Positions 1 to 11,500 of a stretch of 64,000 nucleotides of DNA are shown here, piece after piece (position 1 is the stretch's first letter; each line of letters starts with the position of its first letter). Origin of the DNA: Sclerotinia nivalis (Eukaryota; Ascomycota; Leotiomycetes; Helotiales; Sclerotiniaceae). A program made the translations under genes and the position numbers. The notes beneath the pieces were generated by a model, which worked only from the letters and a program-made list of their open reading frames with translations, made no database searches and was not told the origin of the DNA. Location of the stretch: the NCBI GenBank assembly GCA_029531795.1, contig JAPEIS010000008.1:372001-436000 (forward strand), written 5' to 3'.

Positions 1-739
1 AAGAATACTATTTGTATACTTTATTCATCATTTTTTTGAAATTCATAAAACTAGAATCATTTAGATCGACTTTGAATTGTCTCGTAATCTTCTTGTCCAT
101 TTGAATATACAGACTATATAGGAAAAGTCTTCCAATTTCGAATTCCATAATTATATAATTGTCGATGAATTATATAATTGAAAATACAAACTTGACAATA
201 TAATCCTTTATTATAATCAAATTCGTATTATAGTTTCCCTTATTCTTCTTTCGTTGATTATCAACAAATTGATCTAGGAAATCACAAGTACCAATCACTT
301 ACTGGATATCATAATCACAGAAACAATAGAGCAAGACAGATTTTAGTTCCCTTTTCCAATTGTATTTGTTGAGATTGTACTCTGATATAAGTTTGATCTG
401 AATAAAGATAAATTGATTACAATACTACAGAAGATAAATCTGTATCTCCTTATCGATTATACTACAATCGATCTGCAAAGTTTCCCAAATGATAACAAAA
501 TCCGATATATCAATTCCATTAAAAATAAAAACAACAAAACTTCTAATATATAATATAATAAAGTACATATATATATAATCTACAATAATATAATCCATAA
601 AATAGATTACAAATGAAATCTTTAATTGAGAATCTATATCGTCGTTCTTCTTAGTTTTTTTTAGCTTTTCCTTCTTCTCTTCTTGTAGTATTTCTATTAA
701 TATCAATAACGAACTCTTTATTAAAATCAAAAGAATCAA
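1..739 (-). pseudogene. Gag fragment of a third Ty3/gypsy family (E)
   Basis: Reading the minus strand from 739 to the left edge gives about 245 codons with only a few stops, each explainable as a RIP-changed Gln or Trp codon. Short blocks such as FNGIDISDF, YNWKRELKS, FLDQFVDNQR and GRLFLYSLYIQM occur in the order expected for the capsid-like Gag of ascomycete gypsy elements (a small target-domain start, a Tyr-Cys block, a Trp-Lys block, then the arginine/leucine-rich C-terminal part). It does not resemble the Gag of families A or B in this window, so I treat it as a separate family. Protease and polymerase would lie beyond the left edge. There is no ATG at the right end of the frame; the true start may lie in 740-1403. 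The family-level call is an inference from pattern only. Confidence 0.5.
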
Positions 740-1905
740 TAGTATCCTTTAATTCATATACAATTTCTATTGATTGACTTATAGAAGGTTCTAGATTCTT
801 TATAATAATAAAAGAAAAAAAGATTTGAATAAAAGATTATTTAATATATTATAGATTATAATATAATTGAAAGGTATCGAGATTGTCAAAGTCTGATTCA
901 ACTTTGGATTCTCGATAATCTTCATTGTTTATATTTTCCTTTAATAAAATTTCAAAGGGAAGTAGAAAAATATAAGAAACTTTCTTCTAAGGTATTCCTT
1001 TTTGCAAAGGAATTATATAAATTTCAAATCCTTCCAAGTAGGACTTTTTAAAATACATCTTAAATTTTTGATAGCCGATATCAAAGATAGCAAATTAATA
1101 TCCTGTATTCCGATCCTCCCTTAACTTCTATTTATAAATAAGCATATATCAGTTTCAATTATTTATAAAATATACGAAATCCTTCAATTAGTTAGATTGC
1201 ATTCAGTTAAAATTGTCTTCGAAATCGAATCTTCGGATTCGAAAGTATATAGATTCGATCATTGATAGAAAATCCTTACAATATTTGGAATCGATTATAC
1301 CTTGAACATTACTAATTCTAACTCCGAGTAAAAGCTTTATTGGTGCACTCCTCCCTTGTAAAGTACAATAAAGTAATTCGCTAGGATCATTCATCTTCAA
1401 CACAATGGGTCAATACAAATAAAAGGGAATCGAAAACCGAACTCTCCTATTTATCGTTTAGCAATTCCACTTTTGAAAAGGTTTATCCTTTCAGGGTTAA
1501 TCCTATCCCCCATTAACAAATTGCTATTTCTACTTTCTTTTCAATATAGTTTCCTTACAAAAAGATTCGTACAATGTAAACCGTACAGTTCGATCCCTAC
1601 ATAAATCATCATTGTAAAAGAGATAGATCGAGATATATACGTCTCGATAGCACATTGCGAAAGGAAATAGGATACGAATTAATCAGACTACATTATATAA
1701 ACTTCGAATAGTAGAACTAAAATGAATAATAATGGGTTGGGGGTTATATATAATGGATATACAAAAAGATTAGCGAAAACGATTGATTATTCTAGAAGGG
1801 AAGGCAAAGCCTTCTCCTTATATTTAACTACAAAGGATCATATGATCTAATGCCCATGAACTAGCTACGTATGTGGCCCTAGCAATCCAACTTTCTCACA
1901 CTATT
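740..1905. other. Unassigned AT-rich stretch left of A1
   Basis: No complete gene is visible. A short minus-strand frame at 1203-1403 (66 codons, blocks NDPSELLYC and LQGRSAPIKLLLGVR) is upstream of the E Gag and could be its degraded N-terminus or leader; I do not recognise it. Near the right end are a short hairpin, GAAGGC-AAA-GCCTTC at 1800-1814, and a 12-bp palindrome GATCATATGATC at 1836-1847. These may belong to the LTR or edge of another element. No LTR end or target duplication could be placed here, so the left boundary of A1 is a breakpoint of unknown origin. Confidence 0.4.
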
Positions 1906-3246
1906 AAAAGAATTCATACTGAAATCCAATGAGTCTTCGGTCAATGATCTACTATTACACAAATCCTAGCAGAATTGGATGCTCCAGTGATACCAAACCT
2001 CGTTGCCGGTTTTGACGAACAAATTGTTTATCTGAATTATATTTTCTTTATCATCGAAGATCGCTTTACTATTCAAACTATTTATATCGTTATTCAAACA
2101 AATAAGATCGAAAAATTCAAAACGAAAAACGTCGGGCTTCTTCACACCTTGACCAGCAAGCAAGCTCAACTAAATGTCGATAATGTTGTTACTGATCAGA
2201 AATCAATTATTCTCTATTAAACTCAGAAAAACCCGTTTGTTTTTAAAAACAAAAGATTTAATATTCTTACTTGTCAAAAGGATTATCAATCCTGAAAATT
2301 AGATTTACAATTTTGTTAAATAATCGATTCATAATTCTTTATTTCCGAATAAAAAAAGATTAATTATACTATTAATCTTTTCGATAATTAAATATAATAA
2401 AAATATATTATAGATATTATCAGATTCGTTAACGATCCTATTTGCTTCGACTCTGCTACTTCGTTTTTGGCCAAATTAAACAAATTATATATCTTTATAA
2501 ATATTGAAAAGAAAACTTCACTCAAATTCGATAAACTTTCTATAGATTCAAAGAAAGTCTTTTCGGTTTTCTTCTCTACATTGTCTCATCTGGCTAACTC
2601 TTACCACAAATCTAATCGCAAGATTGTTAACACGATAAAATAAAAGATTATTACCCCTCTCTGAACTTTAATCATTGATAACTCGAACCTCTATATTACC
2701 GATGATATTGATAATTGACAAAAGAAATTTTTTATTTGGAATCAGAATCTTCGTAACACCAAATATTATAACAAAAATTCTAATAATATATCTATTACTA
2801 ATAATAACAATTCTATAAATCTCAATATAATAAAACAAAAGGCACAACAACAAAAAGATCAACAAAATAAGAAAAAGAAGTTTAATCCTATAATTTTTTG
2901 TAATTATTATAATAGAATCGATTATCTTCAAACTAATTATTATATCATTTATAATATCAATAATAATCTTCTTCCTGGTAAATAAGTTCCTATTAATATC
3001 TTTTCCAATTATAATATTGCCGCTCCAATTAATCTAGTTCCCATTCAATATGCCGCTGTTTCGGCTTTCCGAAATGCTAATAGATCTAATAATGATTGTA
3101 GAGGATTTCGAAGAGGATATATTGGTAATTGAGTACAAAGCCAACAATATTTGAATCAGATATAATAGCAAAGTTATATCGAACCAAAAGAGATTGTTTC
3201 TATATTCGATTTAATTAAAGAAAATCCTGAACAAAAAAAAGATTAA
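1906..3246 (+). pseudogene. A1 gag remnant
   Basis: Degenerate Gag matching A2 gag from about its 25th codon onward. The CCHC zinc knuckle near 2897-2940 has lost several ligands (Cys to Tyr at TGT to TAT). The slippery site seen in the other copies as GGGAAAA is AAAAAAA here (3234-3240), and the gag stop TAA is at 3244-3246. Several positions near the end keep CAA where other copies have TAA, which shows that the Gag frame originally ran through to this stop. Confidence 0.75.
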
Positions 3247-6200
3247 CCTTTACAAAAAATCGTTTGTGAAAGAATACTAAGGATAAAAAGGTAAATCGAA
3301 GAATGAATAGATATAAACTATTATAACTCAATTTTATAAATAGTAAATCTTTATTTGTTAAAATTATTATATTCTTTATATATAAAAACCCTTTTATTGT
3401 TACAAATCTCATTGATAATAAATATTTCAAAGAAATCTTCATTAATCGTTTTTTTGTCTTTAAATACAATATTGAAATACAATTTTTATCTTTTCTTTAT
3501 AAGCTTCGATTTGTTGATAGAAAAATCGTTAATAGAATTATAGAATATTTTGTAATGGAAATTGTTATAAAGGATTATTATAAGTATTGATCTTTTTATA
3601 TTATTCAGCTTTTATCAGAGACACTATTAATCTTTAGCTTATTATAATTACAATATTACAATCCTACTATCAATTGAATAGAAATAAGTTTAATATTCTT
3701 TTCAAACTATTGTATTTCCAATTGTTCGATGTATTATAATTCAAAACTAGTTATTGTACTAACAATTCTATTTCCAATTAAAGAACAAAAGAATCTAATA
3801 AAGATTATTTTACAACAAATTATCGATACTATCGAATCTTTAAATAAATTCCTTACTAATTCTAATATAAAAGCTAAATATATAGATTATAAATATCGTT
3901 TTCCCTATATCGAAGATTATCCAAAGGATAATATCGATTTTCTATTTATTCAAACGTTTTCTACTTCTAAAAAAGCTCTTTATAAAAAACCTTTTATCGA
4001 AAAGATACCAAACAAAGATTATATATTACAATCTAACAATTCTTCTATTGATTTCGAATTTCAATAAAATCTGATATCTGATATGAATCATTATCGAACA
4101 AAGCATTATAGGGAATCAAATAATCAAACACAGATGATTCCCAATTGCCTATATTCAAAATCGATTTTGAAAGTTGCAGATCGATATTGTTCTATTTACA
4201 ATCCAAAAAACCGTTTGTCTTTGTTTTTTATTGAAAAACTTTTTATATCTATCTACAAAAATACAAGTCCAAATATAAATGATATTCATTAATTGTAAAC
4301 TTCTAATTTTGTTTCGTTCTATCAACAAGATAATATTCGGGTTATCCGATTGATATAAAATAAATTGAATACTATATAGAAAACTATTAAGCAAGATCAT
4401 TTATAATAAACTATATTATTTTTGATATTTATAGAAAAGGATTTTCGATCGATTTTATAAAAGCAAAATAACATAATAGAGATACTCTCTAAAACTTTAT
4501 TACAATTTTATAATTTTGTATACGATTACTATAAACCATTTCATTTATAGAAAATCTCTGAAACTAATATTAACAAATTTTTAATCAGCAAATCTTCCTT
4601 CAATAATAATCAAATACAATAAAGGTTTCTTATATAATTATAAGATAAATTTCCTACTTTTCTTTTATATTATATAGATAGATTATCGCTTCGCTAAATC
4701 TAGAATTACAAGATTAAATTAATACCTAATAAAGAACTATTTTACTTCAAAAATCATCCTTTATCATCAATAAAGTTAATAATAATATATAAATAGCTCG
4801 ATAATAATCTCTCCAAAAAGTTTATTCGAGAATCGAAATTGTAATATATTTCTTCTTTACTATTAACTACCAAACTTGAAAAAAGAATCTGTATCTATCA
4901 AAACTATCGAAGATTTAATAATATTATTATAAAGAATCGTTATTTATTATCCATTATTTACAAAACATTAAATACTTTTTACAATACAAAAATTTATATT
5001 AAACTTGATATTATTATAATATTCAACAAGTTGCGAATTGTTGAAAAGAATAAATAGAAAATTATATTTATTATTCGTTTTAATCTTTTTGAATCTCTAA
5101 TTATACCTTTCGATTTCTACAATGTGTCACGGGGTCCCCGTATATGGTATACGGAGACCGCTCGGGTTCCGACCCGTAGGAGTCGGACCTCGGATAAGTG
5201 TAGGCTAGCCCCGGTCGGGGCTAGCGCTATACATAAATGTGTTTAAGGAACCGTTCCTTCTATAGAAACGTAGCTCTTCGAGCTACGTCTTATCAATAAA
5301 AGTGATTTCTGTTATCCTGTCTGCTGCCTCCGTGATACAATGCATCTATATCGTTCCAATATTATATTAATTATATACTTTTCGATGAATTGAATAAATA
5401 TTGTATTATATATTTCGATGATGTTTTAATCTACTTTGATAATCCTGTAGAATATAAAGAGTATATTCATTAAATAATTCAAAAGTTAATAGATACTGAA
5501 TTACAGATTGATATTAACAAATACGAATTCGAAACTACAAAGACAAAATATCTGGATTTTATTATTACAATCGAAAACATCGAAATGAATCAAGAAAAGA
5601 TTATAATTATTATATTTTAGAAATTGCTTTTATATATAAAGGATTTACAACAATTTCTTAGCTTTGCTAACTTCTATCAACATTTTATAAAAGATTTTTC
5701 AAAGATTTTTTATTCTTTTAACAATTTCTTGTAAAAGAATATTATATAAAAATGAATTACAAATTATATAAAAGTTTTTAATACTTTAAAAAAAGCTTTT
5801 ACAATAATACTAGTTTTGATATACTTCAACTACAAACAAAAAACTATTTTGGAAACCAATACTTCCAATTGAATCTTAAAAGGAATTCTTTCGCAATATA
5901 ATAATGATAACATCTTATATCCGATCATTTACTTTTCATCTAAATATACAACAATGGAATACAATTATAAGATCTACAATAAAGACCTACTTATTATTAT
6001 CAAAACAATAAAAGAATAACATCCAAAACTTCAAAATTCATAAAAAAAATTCGAAATTCTCATTGATCACAAAAACCTCAAGTATTTTATAACCACAAAG
6101 ACTTTCAATCAATAACAAATACAATAATCCGAATTTCTATTTCAATATAATTTCTATATAATCTATCGATTAGAAAACAAAACTATTCAACTAAATATAC

Positions 6201-6769
6201 TAAATAGAAAACACAAAAATCAATTATATCGCTCTAACTCAAACAATAAATATCTAAAAAACCAAAAATACATTATCCTCCCCCAAAACCATTTTGACAC
6301 CAACCTTTATAAGGATTTGATTAAGTATATCAATTTGACACCAACAAAAACAATAATACCACTCCACAATCAATCAATTGATATTCTAATTAATATAGTA
6401 TATACTAAATCCGATATCGCAAATCAATTCATCTCTACTCTTAATAATCCATCAATAATTAAATAACCAAAGAAACATTATAAGACTCTTCGAATCGTTA
6501 TACAGAATTGTTCGATTCAAAATAATAGAATTTACTGTCAAAATAAACTTTGGATTCCATCAAACAATAAACTCAAACTTCAAATTATCTATCAAACTTA
6601 TTCTTTTAATTCTACCAACCATCCTAATCGAACTAAAACAATCGATCTTGTCTTTTATATATATTAATAATCTAATATACATTTGGAAATCATAATCCTA
6701 TATAAAAACCTACAAACTTTGTATTCATACCAAATCATCTAAATCGATATCTCCCGGATTTTTGAAACC
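3234..6769 (+). pseudogene. A1 pol, first part (protease to integrase N-terminus)
   Basis: Family-A Pol with many stops. The protease region is near 3400, the pre-RT linker near 3730-4290, reverse transcriptase at about 4900-5760 (split by the S solo LTR at 5125-5337) and RNase H at about 5800-6200. The integrase zinc-binding region is near 6600-6720, and A2 then interrupts the reading. The polymerase motif Tyr-Phe-Asp-Asp at 5411-5422 is intact, unlike in A2, A5 and A6. The remaining integrase core and the chromodomain continue at 13165. Confidence 0.8.
5125..5337 (+). mobile_element. S1, 213-bp solo LTR (family S), GC-rich
   Basis: The insertion begins TGTCAC and ends GTGATA (GTGACA in the second copy) and is flanked by a perfect 5-bp duplication CAATG (5120-5124 and 5338-5342). 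Removing it restores the family-A polymerase sequence. It contains two strong hairpins: GCTAGCCCC-GGTC-GGGGCTAGC at 5204-5225 and ACGTAGCTC-TTC-GAGCTACGT at 5268-5288. An AATAAA follows at 5295-5300, as expected for the polyadenylation region of an LTR. No coding sequence is present. It could instead be a very short non-autonomous LTR element, but no internal repeat boundary is visible. Confidence 0.8.
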
Positions 6770-6932
6770 TGTTACGGGTTCATCTCCCTTCACCTGCACA
6801 TGATCATGTATGCCTTAGGCACACATGTATACACTCACTTCTATATAGTCAGATCACCTCCTTAACCTTCTTCTCCTCCTCGTAGTACAACAATAGATCA
6901 AACCTACATATACCTTTTCCCTCATTGTAATA
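6770..6932 (+). repeat. A2 5' LTR
   Basis: It starts TGTTACGGG and ends GTAATA, which is GTAACA with a C-to-T change, so the terminal inverted repeat is TGTTAC/GTAACA. It carries TATATA at 6842-6847, and 40 bases downstream GTAGTACAA at 6882-6890, the likely start of the transcript. A near-perfect hairpin with arm CATGTGTGCC and loop TTA, clearest in A6, lies in the U3 part. Confidence 0.92.
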
Positions 6933-6943
6933 ATTTGTACTAC
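6882..6943 (+). promoter_or_regulatory. Candidate transcript start and self-priming site of A2
   Basis: Two bases inside the LTR boundary, TTGTACTAC (6935-6943) is the exact reverse complement of GTAGTACAA (6882-6890) within the LTR. No TGG-type tRNA primer site follows the LTR. In Tf1-type chromoviruses the first bases of the mRNA fold back onto a site just behind the 5' LTR and prime minus-strand synthesis; the spacing here fits that. Function is inferred. Confidence 0.6.
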
Positions 6944-7212
6944 TTTTTCAAAGGCTCCGTCACTTTACGAAATAATCTAACCTTGCTAAATCATTTGTAG
7001 GCTTTTGTATCTGTTTTCGATTGCTTTTGTATCGTTGTAACTCGCCTACTTTTGTGCAATCGTGTTTCTTATCTGTTTTTGTACAGTTTCTGATCCCTAA
7101 TTGCTTTTATACGATTATATTTATTCGTAAGCTTTTGTATCTGTTTTTGATTGCTTTTGTACAATTGCAAATTCCCTATCGATTACTTAATGCAATTGTA
7201 ATTCTTTTTACA
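6944..7212 (+). repeat. A2 leader with degenerate short repeats
   Basis: The stretch between LTR and gag is built from imperfect repeats around GATTGCTTTTGTA followed by a short AT-rich spacer. The number of units differs between copies: A4 and A5 have more than A2, and A6 has fewer. It contains no gene; the apparent open frame from 7021 simply runs through the repeats. Confidence 0.6.
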
Positions 7213-8598
7213 ATAGCTTTTGGTTCTATATCCGCTGATAGTGCGATTCCTACTTTTATCGAAGGAATTCGTATCGAAATCCAACGAGTTTTCGATTAAT
7301 GGTCTACTATTACACAAATCCTAACAGAATTGGATATTTCAGTGATACCAAACTTTGTTGTTAATCCTAATAAACAAACTGCTTACCTGAATCATATTTT
7401 CTTTGTTATCGAAGATCGCTTCATTATTCAAACTACCTATATCGTTATTCAAACAAATAAGATCGAGGAATTCAAAGCGGAAAACGTCGAACTTCTTCGT
7501 ACTCTAACCAGCAAGTAAGCTCAACTGGACACCAATAGTACTGCCATTAGTTAGAAACCGATCACTCCTTACCAAACTCAAAAGGATCTGCCCGTTTTTA
7601 AAAACGAAAAATCTAATATTCTTGTCCGACAAGAGGACTATCAATCCTGGAAGTTGGATTTGCAACTTTATTGGATAATCGACTTACAACTTTTTGCCTC
7701 CGAATAAAAGAAGATTAGTTATACTATTAGTTTTCTCGATAATTAAACGTGATAAGAGCATATTATAGATATTATTAGATTCGTTAATGATCCTATTTGC
7801 TTCGATTCCGTTGTTCCGTTTTTGGCCAAATTGGATAAATTATATATCTCTGTGGATATCGAAAAGAAAGCCTCGCTCAAATTCAATAAGCTTTCTATAG
7901 ATCCAAAGGAATCCTTTTCGGCTTTCTTTTTTACGTTGTTTCATCTTGTTAACTCTTACTACAAATCTGATCGCGAAATTATTAATATAATAAAGCAAAA
8001 GGTTACAGCCCCACTTCGAATTTTGATCATTGATGACTCTAACCCCTATACAGTTAACGATATTGATAGTTGGCAAAAGAAATTCTTTACTTGGAGTCAG
8101 AATCTTCGTAACGTTGAGTATTATAACAAAAATTCTGGTAAAGCATTTGTTGCTGATAATGATTCTATAAACCTTGATATAATGAAACAAAAAGGACAAC
8201 AAAAAAAGGGTCTGCAAAATAAGAAAAAGAAGTTTAATCCTACGGTTTCTTATAATTGTTGTGGTAGAATCGGCCATTTTCAGATTGATTGTTATGCTAT
8301 TTATGATATCAATAATAATCTTCTTTTTAATAAACAAACTCCCGTTAATATTTTTTCCAATTGCAATACCGCTGCTTCAACTAATCCGTCTTCCGATCAA
8401 TATACTACCGTTCCGGTTTTTCGAGGTACCAATAGGTTTAATAATAATCGCAATAGATTTCGAGGAGGATATACTAATAATTGGGTATAAAACCAATAAT
8501 ATTTGAATTAGGTACAATGGTAAAGCTATATCGAGTTAAAGGAGGTTGTCTTTATATTCAGTTCAATCAAGGAAAATCCCGAATAGGGAAAAGATTAA
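7213..8598 (+). pseudogene. gag: A2 gag
   Basis: Gag packages element RNA into virus-like particles. The start is placed at 7213, where A2 has ATA but A4, A5 and A6 have ATG in the same context. The frame runs about 461 codons to a TAA at 8596-8598 and is crossed by a handful of TAA/TAG stops that are CAA or TGG in other copies. The second half (7822-8490) is open for 222 codons. A CCHC knuckle lies at about 8250-8292, reading YNCCGRIGHFQIDC, with its first Cys mutated to Tyr. It is preceded by a Lys/Gln-rich stretch and followed by an Asn/Arg/Gly-rich tail. Pol follows in the -1 frame. Confidence 0.85.
8586..8598 (+). promoter_or_regulatory. Putative -1 ribosomal frameshift site of A2
   Basis: In the gag frame the sequence reads G GGA AAA GAT TAA: a slippery XXXYYYZ heptamer (8586-8592), one codon, then the gag stop. 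Protease and everything after it are in the -1 frame. The same arrangement appears in A3, A5 and, slightly mutated, in A1, A4 and A6. Confidence 0.75.
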
Positions 8599-11500
8599 TC
8601 TCTACAAAAAATCATTTGTAAAGGAATATTAAAGGTAAAAAAATAAATCAAGGAATGAATAAAGATAAACCATTACAGTTCAACTCTATAAATAACAAAT
8701 CTCTACTTATTAAAACCATTATATTCTCTGTATATGAAAATCCCTTTATTGTTACAAGTTTCATTGATAATAGATACTCTAGAGAAGTCTTTGTTAATTG
8801 TTCTTTTGCTTTCAAATATAATATTGAAATACAACTTTTATTTTACCCTTACGAACTCTGATTTGCCAATGGAAAGGTCGCCAACAGAATTATAGAATAT
8901 TTTGTAATGGAAATCATTATGAGGGATCACTATAAGTATTAATCCTTTTATATCATCCAGCTTTCATCAAAAACGCTATTAATCTTTGGTTTACTATAGT
9001 TACAATGCTACAATCCTACTATTAATTGGACGGAGATGAGTTTAACATTCTCTTCAAACTATTACGTTTTCAATTGCTTAGTGTGTTATGATTCAAAGCC
9101 AGTTACTATACCAACGATCCCATCTTCGACCAAAGAACAAGAGGATCTAGCAAAAGTTACTCTACAACAAATCGTTGATACTATCGAATCTTTAAATAAA
9201 TTCCTTATCGATCTTGATATAAAAGCTAAATATACAGTTTATAAATACCATTCTTTATATATCGAGGATTGTCCAAAAAACGATATCGATTGTTCACCTA
9301 TTCAAATATTTTCTATTTTTAAAAGAACTTTTTATAAAAAACCTTCTATTGAAGAGATACTAAATGAAGATTATATATTACAATTTGACGATTTTTCTAT
9401 TGATCTCGAATTTCAACAAAATCTGATACCTAGTATAAATCATTATCGAACAAAGCACTACGGAGAACTAAATAATCAAGCACAAATGATTCCCAATTGT
9501 CCACATCCAAAATCGATCTTAAAGATTACAGATCAGCGTCGGCTTATTCATAATCCAAAAAACCGTTTGCCCCTGCTTTTTGTTGAAGAACTCCTTATAT
9601 TTATTTACAAAGATACAAATCTAAATATGGATGATATTTGTTGATTATAAATTTCTAGTTTTGTTTCGTTTTGTTAACAAGATAACGTTCGGGCTATCCG
9701 ATTAACATAAAATGAATTGAATGCCGCATAGAAAACTATTGAACAAGATTATCTGCGATAGATTATATTGTCTTCGATACTTACAGAAAGGGATTTTCGA
9801 TCGATTTTATAAGGGCAAGGCAATATAATAGAGATACTCTTTAAAATCCTACTGCAACTTTATGATTTTATATACGATTGTTATAAGCCGCTCCATTTGC
9901 GAAAAATCTTTGAAACTGATATCGACAAATTTTTAATCAGCAAACCTCTCTTTAGTGATGATCAAATATAACAAAAACTTTTTATATAATTACAAGACAA
10001 ACTTCCTGCTTTCCTTTTATGTTATACAAATAAATTACCGCCTCGTCGAATCTAGGATCACAAAATTGAGTTGATATTTGGTAAAAAGCCATTTTATTTC
10101 AAAAACCGTTTTTTATCGCTAATAGAATTGATAGTGGTATACAAATAGCTTGATGATAATCTCTTCAAAAAGTTCATTCGGGAATCGAGATCGTGGTGCG
10201 CTTCTCTTTTGCTATTGGCTATCAAATTGGAAGAGAGGGTCCGTATTTATCAAGATTATCGAGGACTAAATAACGTTACTATAAAGAATCGTTATTTATT
10301 ATTTATTGTTCGCGAAACGTTGGATGTTCTTTGCAATACAAAAATTTACACCAAGCTTGATATCATTGCAACATTCAACAAATTGCGAATCGCCGAAGGA
10401 AATGAATAGAAAACTATATTCATTATTCGTTTTAATCTTTTTGAATCTCTGATTATATCTTTCGATTTCTACAATACATTTGTATCGTTCCAATATTATA
10501 TCAATCATACACTTTTCGATGAGTTGAACAAATATTGCACTGCATATTTCGATAACGTTCTAATCTACTCCGATAATCTTATAGAGTATAAAAAATATAT
10601 CCACCAAATAATTCAAAAATTAATAGATACTGGATTATAAATTGATATTAACAAATACAAATTCGAAACCACAAAAACAAAGTATTTAAGTCTTATCATT
10701 ACAATCGAAAATATCGAAATGAATCAAAAAAAGATCATGGTTATTATATCTTGGGAATTGCCTTTATATATAAAGGATTTACAACGATTTCTCAGTTTTA
10801 CCAATTTCTATCGACGTTTTATAAAAGATTTTTCAAAGATTTGTCGCTCTCTCAACAACCTCTTACGGAAGAATATTATATAAGATTGAACCACAGATCA
10901 TACAAAGACTTTTGATACTTTAAAAAGAGCTTTCACAATAACACCGGTTTTAGCATACTTTGATTACAAACGGAAAACTGTTTTAGAAACCGACACTTCC
11001 GATTAAACTTCAAAAGAAGTTCTCTCGCAATACAATGATGATAACGTTTTGCATCCAATCGCTTACTTTTCATCTAAGTATACAACAACGGAATGCAATT
11101 ATGAGATCTACAATAAAGAACTACTCGCTATTATCAAAACAATAAAAGAATGATACCCAAAACTTCAAAGCTTACAAAAGGAATTCGAGATTCTCATTGA
11201 TCACAAGAACCTCGAATATTTTATAATTACAAAAGCTCTCAATCAACGATAAATACGATAATCTGAATTTTTATCTCAATATAATTTCCGTATAGTCTAT
11301 CGACCAGAAAACAAAGCTATTCGATCAAATGCACTAAATAGAAAACATAAAGATCAACCGTATCACTCTAATCCAAACGATGAGTATCTAAAGAATCGAG
11401 AACGCATTGTCCTCCCTCAGGGCCGTTTTGATGACGACCTTTATAAGGATTTGATTGGACATATCAATTTGGCACCAGTAAAAACAATAGTACTACTCTA

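Noticed and set aside
5125..5337. GC-rich island that could be a gene promoter or a structural RNA gene
   Set aside because: It has TG/CA-type ends, 5-bp target duplications and a second copy at 16981-17193; it is an inserted LTR.
6944..7212. Possible CRISPR-like array
   Set aside because: Units are imperfect, without regular spacers, and lie in the leader of a eukaryotic retrotransposon.
7021..7299. Open frame of 92 codons before gag in A2
   Set aside because: Most of it is the repeat leader; other A copies start Gag at the ATG corresponding to 7213.
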